Assembly: GCF_947502415.1 (NCBI RefSeq)
Contig: NZ_CANMZV010000004.1
Coordinates: 124,001 to 188,000, forward strand
DNA: 64,000 nt
Source: an uncultured Photobacterium sp.
GTDB lineage: Bacteria > Pseudomonadota > Gammaproteobacteria > Enterobacterales > Vibrionaceae
Direction: 5' to 3'
Below, in pieces: positions 34,075 to 42,729 of this stretch. Both the position numbers and the translations under genes were made by a program. The number at the start of each line of letters is the position of its first letter. Position 1 is the first letter of the stretch. The notes below the pieces were generated by a model. That model was not told the DNA's origin. It searched no databases and worked only from the letters and a program-made list of their open reading frames with translations.

Positions 34075-35535
34075 ATGATAAAAACAATTCTGGTTGTAGG
34101 AGCCTCCGGTTATGTCGGCAGCCATCTGGTACCTGAACTGGCAAACAGCGGTTACCAGGTTAAAGCCACCGGACGAAACCTGGATTTGTTGAAGAAAAGG
34201 GGCTGGGAAGCAATCCCCAACATCGAACTGATTGAGCTGGACTTAAACAAACATACAAACCTCGATAGCATTCTCACAGATGTCGATGCAGTGTTCTTTT
34301 TGGTTCACGGCATGAATCAAGCTCATGATTTTATTGATTTCGAACTAAATGCGGCCAACAATTTCAGTCAGGCCCTGAAAAAAAGCCAGGTACAACGGGT
34401 GATCTACTTAGGTGCTTTACAAGCCCAAAGTGGCAACTCAAGACACCTGGCCGCCAGAAAGGCGACAGGAGAAATCCTTCGGGAAAGTGGTATTCCAATC
34501 ACCGAATTGCGTGCCGGGATCATTGTTGGGCCTGGTTCGGCTGCATTTGAAGTTATGCGGGATTTTGTTTATCACCTGCCCATTATCATTGCCCCAAAAT
34601 GGATCAAATCCCATAACTCACCTATCGCATTGCGTAATTTACTGCACTACCTGTTGGAGCTTCTCCATTTTACTCCATGCCGCCACCAAATCCTTGATGT
34701 CGCCGGGCCAGAAGATCTAAGTTACGCCAGCCAGATGCGCAAACTTGGAAAACATATTGGCAAAAAAATACATATTTTGCCGATCCCGTTTTTAACGCCT
34801 TCATTTGCCGCCCATTGGCTCAAATTTATCACCTCGGTTCCCAACAATATCGCCCGAGCACTGGTTGGTGGGCTACGCTACGATTTGCCGGCTGATGGCA
34901 GCGCCATACAATCCCTCATCCCGCAGTACCTCCTCACCTACGACGAAGCTATCGAAGAGAGCCTCAGCCATGAGAACGAAGTAGTTCGCAATGAAATCTG
35001 GGGCTACGACCCCGATGCCCTCGCCCGCTGGCAACCCGGCTATGGCTATTACCCTAAACAGGCGGGTTATACCTTACGTACCGATGCCACCAGCGACCAG
35101 CTGTGGCAGCAAATCCAACTGGTCGGGGGAAAAGAAGGTTACTTCTATGCCAACTTCCTATGGCGTATCCGAGAGTGGATGGATCACCTCATCGGCGGCG
35201 ATGCGCGAAACCGTTACCGGCGCGATCCGGAAAAACTTGAACTGGGTGATAAAATCGATTCTTGGAAAGTTATCCATATTGAACCAAACCGATTCCTCTC
35301 ACTGTTGTTCGGGATGAAGGCCCCAGGGCTTGGTAGGCTTGAATTTAAGATTGATGATAAAGGGGAATATCGAGAAATAGATATTCGCGCATGGTGGCAC
35401 CCTGCCGGTTTCTCCGGGTTACTGTACTGGTTTGCCATGATGCCAGCCCACTTGTTTATCTTCAGAGGGATGACTCATGCACTAGTCAAAAGGTGCAAAG
35501 CGAAGGCTCAGGAAGGGAAGTCGGTAACGCTTTGA
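34075..35535 (+). CDS. ybjT: YbjT-like SDR/NAD(P)-binding protein with C-terminal DUF2867 domain
   Basis: 486 residues colinear with E. coli YbjT (476). An N-terminal extended-SDR Rossmann domain (ILVVGASGYVGSHLVPEL, FLVHGM, ELRAGIIVGPGSAAFEVMRD) is followed by a C-terminal DUF2867 domain (about 330-480) with DSWKVIHIEP, LLFGMKAPGLGRLEF and HPAGFSGLLYWFAM. It may bind a nucleotide sugar or quinone-like substrate, but function is not established. It is monocistronic, ending at a hairpin shared with the convergent DUF2913-like gene. Confidence 0.88.
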   Translation: MIKTILVVGASGYVGSHLVPELANSGYQVKATGRNLDLLKKRGWEAIPNIELIELDLNKHTNLDSILTDVDAVFFLVHGMNQAHDFIDFELNAANNFSQALKKSQVQRVIYLGALQAQSGNSRHLAARKATGEILRESGIPITELRAGIIVGPGSAAFEVMRDFVYHLPIIIAPKWIKSHNSPIALRNLLHYLLELLHFTPCRHQILDVAGPEDLSYASQMRKLGKHIGKKIHILPIPFLTPSFAAHWLKFITSVPNNIARALVGGLRYDLPADGSAIQSLIPQYLLTYDEAIEESLSHENEVVRNEIWGYDPDALARWQPGYGYYPKQAGYTLRTDATSDQLWQQIQLVGGKEGYFYANFLWRIREWMDHLIGGDARNRYRRDPEKLELGDKIDSWKVIHIEPNRFLSLLFGMKAPGLGRLEFKIDDKGEYREIDIRAWWHPAGFSGLLYWFAMMPAHLFIFRGMTHALVKRCKAKAQEGKSVTL

Positions 35536-35572
35536 ATATGAGATATGTATATGGGAATGACGGAACAATAAT

Positions 35573-35603
35573 GAGGAACAAGTGAATTCATCACTTGCTC
35601 CTC
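35573..35603. terminator. Hairpin between convergent ybjT and DUF2913-like genes
   Basis: GAGGAACAAGTGA pairs with TCACTTGCTCCTC with one mismatch around a five-base loop. It lies between the two stop codons and could serve both directions. Confidence 0.65.
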
Positions 35604-35611
35604 TTGTAGAT

Positions 35612-36259
35612 TCAGAACTTTGGTAGTTCCGGCAAATGAGGGCCACCATTATGCGGGTAAACAATGTACTCGCCGTGGTACTTCACTTTTGACTTGTAAT
35701 CCGTCACTTTATACATCAATAAGCCCAGCTCATAAGCCATATCAATCAGGAATGGTGCATCACCGCGAACATATAGCGACAATGGCTTAACCACTTCACC
35801 TTGCTCAGATATTGCTTCTTGATATTGCTTAGCACACACAACCAAAGATGCCTGACCATCGGTATGGTGCGTTACCTTTCGGTTTACCTCATACTCAGTT
35901 GTTATCAGCCAGCCTGATTGTTCCAGTTTTTCATATAACGACTGAACCTGTGCCGCCGTGGTTGGCAATGCTTCATCACCTTCACGAGGAATGCCGGCAA
36001 ATGTCTGCTGGATATGCTCGAACTGCTGCTTTAGCTGGGCATGTTTACCCATACTACGCGCCTGCTGCTGCCAGGCTAGCAAAGTCTTGGCCGTGCAATG
36101 ATGGTAGCGTTGCTGCTTGATAACCTTGGTAACCCAGGCGTTTAGAAAGTGCGTTTCACTTACTGGGTTTTTTGGTGTCTTACCGGATTGCACCGACTCT
36201 GTCAGTTCCTGAAGCCCGTCTGAGACCAGTTTAAAAACTTCTTGATAAAAATTAGCCAT
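35612..36259 (-). CDS. Conserved protein, probably DUF2913 family
   Basis: 215 residues from the ATG at 36259, which has AAGGA five bases upstream and lies eight bases after the bcr stop; the longer frame would overlap bcr. It is a soluble, mainly helical protein. NAWVTKVIKQQRYHHCTAK followed by AWQQQARSMGKHAQLK recalls DUF2913, a gammaproteobacterial family of unknown role, but I rely on memory for this. The second half (about 105-215) has a VRGDAPFLIDMAYELGLLMY block. It is co-transcribed with bcr. No enzymatic motif is visible. Confidence 0.7.
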   Translation of the reverse strand: MANFYQEVFKLVSDGLQELTESVQSGKTPKNPVSETHFLNAWVTKVIKQQRYHHCTAKTLLAWQQQARSMGKHAQLKQQFEHIQQTFAGIPREGDEALPTTAAQVQSLYEKLEQSGWLITTEYEVNRKVTHHTDGQASLVVCAKQYQEAISEQGEVVKPLSLYVRGDAPFLIDMAYELGLLMYKVTDYKSKVKYHGEYIVYPHNGGPHLPELPKF

Positions 36260-36267
36260 AGGGTTCC

Positions 36268-37458
36268 TTAAGCATCGCGGGACATAAACCAATAGAATAC
36301 GGCTGAAAGTAACGCACATGACGCCATCGTCAACGCCATCGGCCAGACTGTTGCATCAGGCATCATCGCCACCATACCACCAACTACGGTTCCGGTTCCG
36401 AAACGCATTGTGCCTGCCAGCGACGAAGCCGTCCCCGCCATATGCGGATACTTAGCCAGCAAGCAAGCCATCGTGTTACTACCAATGATTGAAATCGTTC
36501 CGACAAAGAGCATGACAGGGATAACTACCCCCCACAAGCCAAGCTGAAACAACTGCCCACAAATCAACCCAATCCCGGCGATTAACTGAACAAGCAGGCC
36601 AAAACGCAACATCCAGTGTGAACCCATTTTCTTAACCATCCGGCCATTGATACTGGTCATCAGGATCAGGCAGATAATATTCAGTCCAAATAGAAAGCCA
36701 AAGTTTTCAGTACTGACATGGTAAAGGTCAATATAGACAAACGCGCCCACAGTGAGGAAAGTAAACATACCGGCAAATGAGAAACCACTACTGAAGATCA
36801 GCCCGACCGCGACTGGTGTTGTCAGCATCTTGGCATAGTTTCTCAACGTCGTTCCGAGGTGGAAAGGTAGGCGTTTCTCTTTTGGCAAAGTTTCAGGGAT
36901 CTTGCCAAGCACCGCAACAATGATGAGGCCTGCAAACAACGCAAGCACCCAGAAAACAGATCGCCAACCAAACCAAATCGACAGATATCCCCCGATCATC
37001 GGCGCAGCCAATGGGGCAATCGTCATAACCAGGGTAATGAACGACATGGTACGGGCAAACTCTTCCCGTTCGAACATATCCCGAACCAGAGCCTGGATAA
37101 TCACTGCCGCAGCTGCTCCTGCAAAGCCTTGTGCCGCACGGACCCAGGTCAGCGCTTCAATACCCTGACTCATGGCACTGAAACAAGCAGCCAAAGCAAA
37201 CAAAAGGACGCCGATAATCAGTATCGGCTTACGACCGTAACTGTCAGCCAATGGGCCATGTAACAACTGGCCAATAGCAAAGCCTGCGGTATAAGCCGTC
37301 AGTGTTGTCTGTACAGCGCTTGGAGTAACAGCCAAATCTCGTGCAATACTTGGCATGGCAGGAAGATACATGTCGATTGCTAGCGGGGTCAGCGCCGCAA
37401 TAGCCCCTAGAATAAGAATTAATTGCAAGCTCAGTTTCTGACTGTCTTGTGTGGTCAT
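36268..37458 (-). CDS. bcr: Bcr/CflA family drug-resistance MFS transporter
   Basis: 396 residues, the same length as E. coli Bcr, and colinear with it. There are twelve predicted helices: TPLAIDMYLPAMPSIARDL in helix 1, the MFS motif GPLADSYGRKPIL, SGFSFAGMFTFLTVGAFVYI in the middle and FPHMAGTASSLAGT-like sequence near the end (YPHMAGTASSLAGTMRFG). It is a proton-coupled exporter of bicyclomycin-type drugs or peptides. It lies downstream of rsuA on the same strand, which is the conserved neighbourhood seen in E. coli. Confidence 0.9.
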   Translation of the reverse strand: MTTQDSQKLSLQLILILGAIAALTPLAIDMYLPAMPSIARDLAVTPSAVQTTLTAYTAGFAIGQLLHGPLADSYGRKPILIIGVLLFALAACFSAMSQGIEALTWVRAAQGFAGAAAAVIIQALVRDMFEREEFARTMSFITLVMTIAPLAAPMIGGYLSIWFGWRSVFWVLALFAGLIIVAVLGKIPETLPKEKRLPFHLGTTLRNYAKMLTTPVAVGLIFSSGFSFAGMFTFLTVGAFVYIDLYHVSTENFGFLFGLNIICLILMTSINGRMVKKMGSHWMLRFGLLVQLIAGIGLICGQLFQLGLWGVVIPVMLFVGTISIIGSNTMACLLAKYPHMAGTASSLAGTMRFGTGTVVGGMVAMMPDATVWPMALTMASCALLSAVFYWFMSRDA

Positions 37459-37636
37459 AAGCTCTCTATTTCGGTGGTTCGGAAGGAAAGGGATTTATTG
37501 TACGATGAATTTATCAAGATAACTCTTTTCTGTTGGGAAATTATCTGTTTCTACTTTAGCCGACTAATTAACCATATATATCAAAGCCGTAAATAACATC
37601 ACCCTGAATATGCCGCGACGAGCATTCAGCAACAAC

Positions 37637-37670
37637 AAAAAAAAGGCGGTTATAAAAACCGCCTTTAAAA
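37637..37670. terminator. Bidirectional-looking terminator after rsuA
   Basis: aaaggcggtt (37642-37651) pairs perfectly with aaccgccttt (37657-37666). On the minus strand it ends in about eight T residues, so it terminates rsuA. Confidence 0.88.
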
Positions 37671-37687
37671 TCAAGCTAACAAGTTTA

Positions 37688-38383
37688 TTACTTCAGGAAC
37701 GAGGCAATTTCTTCCTCAGTCAAAAGACGGTATTCGCCCGGCTCCAGCTCTTCATCTAGCTCAACACTACCAATTTGTTCGCGATGCAATCCAACAACCT
37801 TGTTGCCCACAGCCGCAAACATTCGTTTCACCTGGTGGTACTTGCCTTCAGAGATTGTGATCAAGGCTTCACGCTCTCCAAGAAGTTCCAACTTGGCTGG
37901 ACGGGTCAACGATTTTTCACCACGCAGCTGTACGCCTTCAGCAAAAGCTTCTACAACGTCTTCTGTAACCGGATCAGCCAGCTCAACGTAATATACTTTT
38001 TCACAAACATGGCGAGGCGACGTAATACGGTGCGACCACTGTCCGTCATCTGTAAGCAGAACCAACCCCGTTGTATCGCCATCCAAACGGCCTGCAACAT
38101 GTAATTTTTCCGGACTAACTTCATCAATCAAGACAAAGACCGTTGGGTTGTAATCATCGACATGGGAACAGACAAAGCCCTGTGGCTTGTTCAGCATCAA
38201 GTACCTTGGTCCCATAAAGCTCAGGGAGCGACCGTTGAATTCAACGTCACAATCATCCGTCACTTTCAGCGAACCATTTTTGACGATCTCGCCGTTCACT
38301 TCGATTTCTTTGTTTTTTAATAGCTTACCGGCTTCTTTTCGGGTGATACCCAAAGTGGTACTCAAGAATTTATCAAGCCTCAT
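37688..38383 (-). CDS. rsuA: 16S rRNA pseudouridine(516) synthase
   Basis: 231 residues from the ATG at 38383 (GGAG six bases upstream), exactly the E. coli RsuA length; the upstream ATG at 38404 lacks a site. An N-terminal S4 RNA-binding domain ([20 protein letters not shown]) is followed by the RsuA/RluB/E/F catalytic domain with the active aspartate in [11 protein letters not shown] (Asp101). It converts U516 of 16S rRNA to pseudouridine during small-subunit assembly. Confidence 0.94.
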   Translation of the reverse strand: MRLDKFLSTTLGITRKEAGKLLKNKEIEVNGEIVKNGSLKVTDDCDVEFNGRSLSFMGPRYLMLNKPQGFVCSHVDDYNPTVFVLIDEVSPEKLHVAGRLDGDTTGLVLLTDDGQWSHRITSPRHVCEKVYYVELADPVTEDVVEAFAEGVQLRGEKSLTRPAKLELLGEREALITISEGKYHQVKRMFAAVGNKVVGLHREQIGSVELDEELEPGEYRLLTEEEIASFLK

Positions 38384-38644
38384 TACTGGCTCCGCATGAC
38401 ACAAAAACGCACATCATACCAAGTTTAGTGTTGAGTACATAGAAACTACTGTACCGAAAACTTTTTTGTAACCAGATTCAACAACTGGGCTTAATTTTGC
38501 GGCATTTTATTCAAAGGCAAACTAAGCTCATTTCCGTAGAACATTTCTGCTTTTTTGCGGTCTCTTATTATAGACATTTTACAGATTGGCTACGTATATA
38601 TAATCATCCGGTAGGATGAAGTTACTAACAACAAAGGTCACACT

Positions 38645-39142
38645 ATGATGAATATCACTCTTGTTGCGCCAAGTTTGTCATCCGTTGACATGCTACTCGA
38701 CCTCGTTGAGGAGCTTTTTGAATACGAAGTTCTACCCCAGAAAATCGAACAAACTAACCAAGCAATCCACCAGCTAATCAGTAATCCAGAACTCGGCCAG
38801 GCCTGGCTTATTGAAATTGAACAAGACGGTGAGAAACTAATTGCCGGTCATATCATTATCAGCTATAGCTTCAGCCTGGAGCACGGTGGACGAATCGGCT
38901 TGATTGACCAGTTCTACCTCAAGCCAGAATGGCGACAGCAAGGCATAGGTACCGATCTGATGCCACAAATCGAATACCACGTCACCCAAGCAGGCCTCCA
39001 CGCTTTATCGCTGGAAGTGAATATAGGTAATGCCGCTGCCAGAAGTTTTTATGAAAAACACGGATTCGTTCCCCGTCGTCAATTCTGCATGATGACCAAG
39101 GTTATCAAACCTGAAGAAATGCCGCTGAACATCGCTTCCTAG
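38645..39142 (+). CDS. GNAT-family N-acetyltransferase
   Basis: 165 residues with the GNAT fold: the acetyl-CoA loop reads LKPEWRQQGIGTDLM and the C-terminal motif is NAAARSFYEKHGF. It transfers an acetyl group from acetyl-CoA to an amine; the acceptor is unknown. Two ATGs start the frame in tandem, with AAAGGT about eight bases upstream. It is monocistronic, between divergent rsuA and radD. Confidence 0.88.
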   Translation: MMNITLVAPSLSSVDMLLDLVEELFEYEVLPQKIEQTNQAIHQLISNPELGQAWLIEIEQDGEKLIAGHIIISYSFSLEHGGRIGLIDQFYLKPEWRQQGIGTDLMPQIEYHVTQAGLHALSLEVNIGNAAARSFYEKHGFVPRRQFCMMTKVIKPEEMPLNIAS

Positions 39143-39199
39143 CTAACCTACGACGCAAGATCGGCAAAAGACGTTATAACGTCCATCCAGTTTCTGTCT

Positions 39200-39221
39200 G
39201 GCCCACAGCTTGTGGGCCTTA
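39200..39221 (+). terminator. Hairpin downstream of the GNAT gene
   Basis: GGCCCACA and TGTGGGCC form a perfect eight-base stem with a three-base loop. Only two T residues follow, so it is weak as an intrinsic terminator. Confidence 0.5.
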
Positions 39222-39248
39222 TCACTTCAAAACCTGCACCTATTCTCG

Positions 39249-39284
39249 ACCTGATGTACCTATTCCACCTGATGTACCGATACC
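39249..39284. repeat. Imperfect 18-bp tandem duplication
   Basis: acctgatgtacctattcc is followed at once by acctgatgtaccgatacc (16 of 18 identical). It lies in the spacer before radD and is probably slippage. Confidence 0.7.
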
Positions 39285-39404
39285 GTAAAGTAAACCTATA
39301 GCTGAAAAATAACTGGCTATCGCCATAGGCCTCTGATTTCGGTTACACTCCAAGCCTGTATTTGATGACCGGCCCACAGTGTGACGTCGATAAATTTGTA
39401 GCCT

Positions 39405-41147
39405 ATGTATACCCTCCGCCCTTACCAACAAGATAGTGTCAAAGCGACAATTCATTACTTTCGCAAAAACAGTACCCCTGCGGTGTTGGCCTTGCCTACC
39501 GGCGCAGGTAAAAGCCTGGTCGTAGCTGAATTAGCCCGGATTGCCCGAGGGCGGGTACTGGTGCTCACCCATGTTAAAGAGCTCGTTGAACAGAACCACA
39601 GCAAATATGAAAGTTACGGACTCAAGGCTTCTATCTTTTCTGCCGGATTAGGCCGGAAAGAGACTGACCGCCAGGTTGTATTTGCTTCTGTACAATCGAT
39701 GGTCAACAGCCTGGATCAATTTGCCAATGAGTTTTCGCTGCTGGTTATCGATGAGTGCCACCGAGTTCCTGATGATGAAAACAGTGCGTACCGCCGTGTG
39801 ATCAGCCATCTGCAAACGATCAATCCAAGTATAAAGATCCTTGGTTTAACGGCCACCCCTTACAGGCTGGGGATGGGATGGATTTACAAATACCACACCC
39901 GTGGACAGGTGCGAACCGAGCAAGACAGGTTCTTCCGTGACTGTATTTTCGAACTGCCAATCCGTTATCTGTTGGATGAAAACTTCCTGACAGAGCCCAA
40001 GATTATGGATATGGCGGTAATTGGCTATGACTTCTCTAGCCTAAAACCAGCTTCAACCGGAAAATACCGCGAAGCAGACTTAGATAGCGTGATCGAAAAA
40101 TCCGGCCGGGCAACCCCGATGATCATCGAACAGGTTATCGACTATGCAAAAGATCGCCGGGGTGTGATGATTTTTGCCTCAACCGTCAACCACGCCCAAG
40201 AAATCATGGGCTACCTCGCCGGGGAAAACGCGGCCTTGGTGGTTGGGGATACTCCGCTGGACGAGCGTGACAGCATCATCGAAGCGTTCAAACGACAGGA
40301 GATCAAGTACCTGGTTAACGTATCAGTGCTAACAACCGGCTTTGACGCCCCGCATGTGGATCTCATTGCTATCCTTCGTCCTACCGAGTCAATTAGCCTG
40401 TACCAGCAAATCGTCGGCCGAGGCCTTCGCCTGTTTGAAGGTAAGAAAGATTGCCTGGTTCTGGAGTATGCCGGGAACTGCTACGATTTATACCAGCCTG
40501 AAGTTGGCGATCCCAAGCCAGACAGCGACAGTGAAGTGATTATGGTTCCCTGCCCTGCCTGCGGGTTTAAAAACAGCTTTTGGGGCAAACTCGATCCGGC
40601 GGGTTTCCTAATCGAACATTATGGTCGACGCTGCCAGGGTTACTTTGAAGATGAAGATGGTGAACGGGAAGAATGCGGCTACCGCTTCAGAGCGAAATAC
40701 TGTGAAGAATGTGGTGCAGATAATGACATTGCAGCCCGTCGTTGCCATGTGTGCGACGCCGTGATGGTTGACCCGGACAAAAAGCTTCGTGATGCGCTGA
40801 AACTGAAAGATGCCATGATCATGAAATGTACCGACCTTCGTCTCGAGCCGGGCAAGAACAAGTTCGGCAAACCACAACTGAAAGTCATCTATATCAGTGA
40901 TGAAGGTTCTGAAATCAGTGAAGTCTGGTCTCTTTCAACCAAAAGCCAAAAAGAAAACTTCCTGAAAAAATTCATTAACCCTCACCTGGTGGATCGCCAT
41001 CGCCCTTTTACCGATACCGCCCCGACGAAAGTGGCTAATAACGAACACCGGCTACGACCACCGGAGATTGTTATTGCCCGTAAAAATGGCCGCTTCTGGG
41101 CTATCAGGGACAAGCTGTTCGATATTGACCAGTATAAAAAAAGCTAA
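39405..41147 (+). CDS. radD: RadD-like DEAD/DEAH-box helicase
   Basis: Superfamily-2 helicase-like ATPase that in E. coli helps repair double-strand breaks and stimulates RecA strand exchange. It has 580 residues against 586 and is colinear: LRPYQQDSVKAT, Walker A LPTGAGKS (about 29-36), VIDECHR, LTATPYRLG, VLTTGFDAPHVDLIAILRPT and QIVGRGLRL. The C-terminal part holds zinc-ribbon cysteines (CPACGF, then YCEECGADNDIAARRCHVCD). No clear Shine-Dalgarno precedes the ATG. It lies upstream of rplY, as in E. coli. Confidence 0.92.
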   Translation: MYTLRPYQQDSVKATIHYFRKNSTPAVLALPTGAGKSLVVAELARIARGRVLVLTHVKELVEQNHSKYESYGLKASIFSAGLGRKETDRQVVFASVQSMVNSLDQFANEFSLLVIDECHRVPDDENSAYRRVISHLQTINPSIKILGLTATPYRLGMGWIYKYHTRGQVRTEQDRFFRDCIFELPIRYLLDENFLTEPKIMDMAVIGYDFSSLKPASTGKYREADLDSVIEKSGRATPMIIEQVIDYAKDRRGVMIFASTVNHAQEIMGYLAGENAALVVGDTPLDERDSIIEAFKRQEIKYLVNVSVLTTGFDAPHVDLIAILRPTESISLYQQIVGRGLRLFEGKKDCLVLEYAGNCYDLYQPEVGDPKPDSDSEVIMVPCPACGFKNSFWGKLDPAGFLIEHYGRRCQGYFEDEDGEREECGYRFRAKYCEECGADNDIAARRCHVCDAVMVDPDKKLRDALKLKDAMIMKCTDLRLEPGKNKFGKPQLKVIYISDEGSEISEVWSLSTKSQKENFLKKFINPHLVDRHRPFTDTAPTKVANNEHRLRPPEIVIARKNGRFWAIRDKLFDIDQYKKS

Positions 41148-41272
41148 GCGATTTTCATGCATGCTGGTATAAGAACCAAAAAACCAAGCGCTCAAATATC
41201 ATACAGCACGAGACGATAACACCTTAATTGCTGGAAATATAAGTAATTAGCACATTATCCAGTGATTTTTCC

Positions 41273-41301
41273 TTGCCGGTTCAGCATTACGGTGTTAGTA
41301 T
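41273..41301 (+). promoter_or_regulatory. Candidate sigma-70 promoter of rplY
   Basis: TTGCCG (41273-41278) and TAGTAT (41296-41301) are separated by 17 bases. Transcription would start near 41308, leaving a leader of about 70 bases before rplY. Confidence 0.65.
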
Positions 41302-41307
41302 CCGCGC

Positions 41308-41377
41308 TCGATTTAGGACATTGAGTAAGGTCGCGTTACTCATTAGTCCGATTTAACTAACTTAAAGAGTATTTAAG
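41308..41377 (+). promoter_or_regulatory. Structured rplY leader, possible bL25 autoregulatory element
   Basis: The predicted 5' leader folds into a two-part stem. GGAC (41316-41319) pairs with GTCC (41346-41349). After an asymmetric internal loop, TGAGTAA (41322-41328) pairs with TTACTCA (41336-41342) around a seven-base loop. Autoregulation of rplY through its leader is described for E. coli and relatives. That this stem mimics the 5S rRNA binding site of bL25 is inference. Confidence 0.5.
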
Positions 41378-41656
41378 ATGAAATTTGAAGCAGTAGTACG
41401 TACTGACCTAGGTAAAGGTGCGAGCCGCCGTCTACGTCACGCAAACCAGTTCCCAGCAATCGTTTACGGTGGCGAAGAAGCTCCAGTATCTATCGCTCTG
41501 AACCACGATGACGTGATCAACCAGATGGACAAGCCTGAGTTCTACGAAGCAATCACTCTAGTGATCGACGGTAAAGAAGTTAAGGTTAAGCCGCAAGACA
41601 TCCAACGTCACGCGTACAAGCCAAAAGTTGAGCACATGGACTTCAAACGCATCTAA
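41378..41656 (+). CDS. rplY: 50S ribosomal protein bL25 (short form)
   Basis: 92 residues, the single-domain form found in enteric bacteria and vibrios without the CTC extension. It binds 5S rRNA in the central protuberance. [19 protein letters not shown] and the end [19 protein letters not shown] are highly typical. Codon usage is strongly biased, as expected for a ribosomal gene. It has its own promoter, a structured leader and a strong terminator. Confidence 0.97.
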   Translation: MKFEAVVRTDLGKGASRRLRHANQFPAIVYGGEEAPVSIALNHDDVINQMDKPEFYEAITLVIDGKEVKVKPQDIQRHAYKPKVEHMDFKRI

Positions 41657-41676
41657 TTGCGAGTTCATACTCTTCA

Positions 41677-41704
41677 AAAAAGCGCCTTTAAGGCGCTTTT
41701 TTTT
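41677..41704. terminator. Strong bidirectional terminator between rplY and the DUF1289 gene
   Basis: AGCGCCT and AGGCGCT form the stem with loop TTA. A-rich sequence on the left and eight T residues on the right make it work on both strands. Confidence 0.92.
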
Positions 41705-41743
41705 CGCTTCATCATCCGAAAAACACTATCTATTCGTCACAAT

Positions 41744-42007
41744 CTACTCATCAAACAAAGACTGCTGGGCTCCAAGCTCTTTTTTCTTCTGTTCAGAGGA
41801 TTGCGAAACATACTGCTGTTTACGCTTCATCCTCAGATATCGCTGGCGACATAAACGAAGTGTATTACGCTGCTGATCAGCCGTCATCGCCTGCCAATTA
41901 AAACGCTCTTCCCTGCTGCGCATACAACCTTTGCAATAACCACGCTCATTAACCTGACAAACGCCGATACACGGGCTAGGAATCGAAAAAAACTCAAGCT
42001 GTTCCAT
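41744..42007 (-). CDS. DUF1289 family small cysteine protein
   Basis: 87 residues. The N-terminal half carries the DUF1289 signature PSPCIGVCQVN then YCKGCMRSREE; Cys13, Cys17, Cys25 and Cys28 could bind zinc or an iron-sulfur centre. A conserved WQAM and a basic helix follow, and the tail is charged and low in complexity. The biochemical role is unknown. It converges on rplY and shares its terminator. Confidence 0.88.
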   Translation of the reverse strand: MEQLEFFSIPSPCIGVCQVNERGYCKGCMRSREERFNWQAMTADQQRNTLRLCRQRYLRMKRKQQYVSQSSEQKKKELGAQQSLFDE

Positions 42008-42350
42008 TCACTTCCTCCCTATCTATTAGATAATAATATCAAAACAATCCCAATACTGGTCAGCGAGCAAAATTATTAATACTTTTAGGGCGTGTTTATC
42101 CAAATAATACCAATCGGGATAAGTAATGGCTCAGATTCTGACGCTGTAATAGGCGATTTTAACCAGCAAGGATGATCATATACTTATGCTAATTGGCATA
42201 AACATAACGCTTGAATATTCAGTTTACTTGCGAATCCATGCTGCATTTGATACCGTTTTTTTTGGTTATCAGGAATGATAGTTTGAATAATTATCTGCGT
42301 AGTATGTTTCTTAGCGCAAGTTACATCACTACGCTTCACAGGAGGGAACC
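42008..42350. other. Intergenic spacer with no recognisable gene
   Basis: About 340 AT-rich bases between divergent genes. Apart from the Shine-Dalgarno of the next gene (AGGAGG at its 3' end), I see no supported element. The stretch around 42106-42132 (ataccaatcgggataag) has the look of a dispersed intergenic repeat, but it occurs once here. Confidence 0.5.
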
Positions 42351-42662
42351 ATGGATTTTTTCGTCCCAGCGGCATCAAGCAATCAGCAGGCTGAATCAGT
42401 TTTTTCATCAATAGCCAAACACATCTCAGCGCCAGATCAATCTCAACGTGTTTATAAATTAGAATGGCAACATGAAGGCCAAACGTGCTATTGCGAAATC
42501 GGTAAGCCTTTACCTACAGTATTTCGTACTGACGAAATAGTATTGGCTATATTCGACTGTGGAGACGTCTACAAAATTTGTACACCAAATCGCGGAGCCA
42601 TTAAGTTTGCTCCGATCCATACGATCAAGTCCGCGGTGACTAATGTTGAGTATTTCGACTGA
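42351..42662 (+). CDS. Hypothetical small protein
   Basis: 103 residues with a very good Shine-Dalgarno (AGGAGG five bases before ATG), so it is likely real. No signal peptide or membrane helix is present. After a serine-rich start, the body alternates short strands (VYKLEWQHEGQTCYCEIGKP, VLAIFDCGDVYKICTP) with four cysteines, two of them in CYC, suggesting a small beta-rich fold. I do not recognise the family. It ends at a strong terminator convergent with polB. Confidence 0.7.
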   Translation: MDFFVPAASSNQQAESVFSSIAKHISAPDQSQRVYKLEWQHEGQTCYCEIGKPLPTVFRTDEIVLAIFDCGDVYKICTPNRGAIKFAPIHTIKSAVTNVEYFD

Positions 42663-42684
42663 TCACCCTAGATCATCAGCGATC

Positions 42685-42714
42685 AAAAAAACGCGCTTCT
42701 TAGCGCGTTTTATA
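42685..42714. terminator. Bidirectional terminator before polB end
   Basis: ACGCGCT (42691-42697) and AGCGCGT (42702-42708) form the stem with a TCTT loop. A residues precede it and T residues follow. Confidence 0.9.
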
Positions 42715-42729
42715 TTAATCAGTTTGGTA

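Noticed and set aside
39240-39455. 71-residue minus-strand frame ending at the 18-bp tandem repeat
   Set aside because: Overlaps the radD start, no Shine-Dalgarno, and part of it arises from the repeat.
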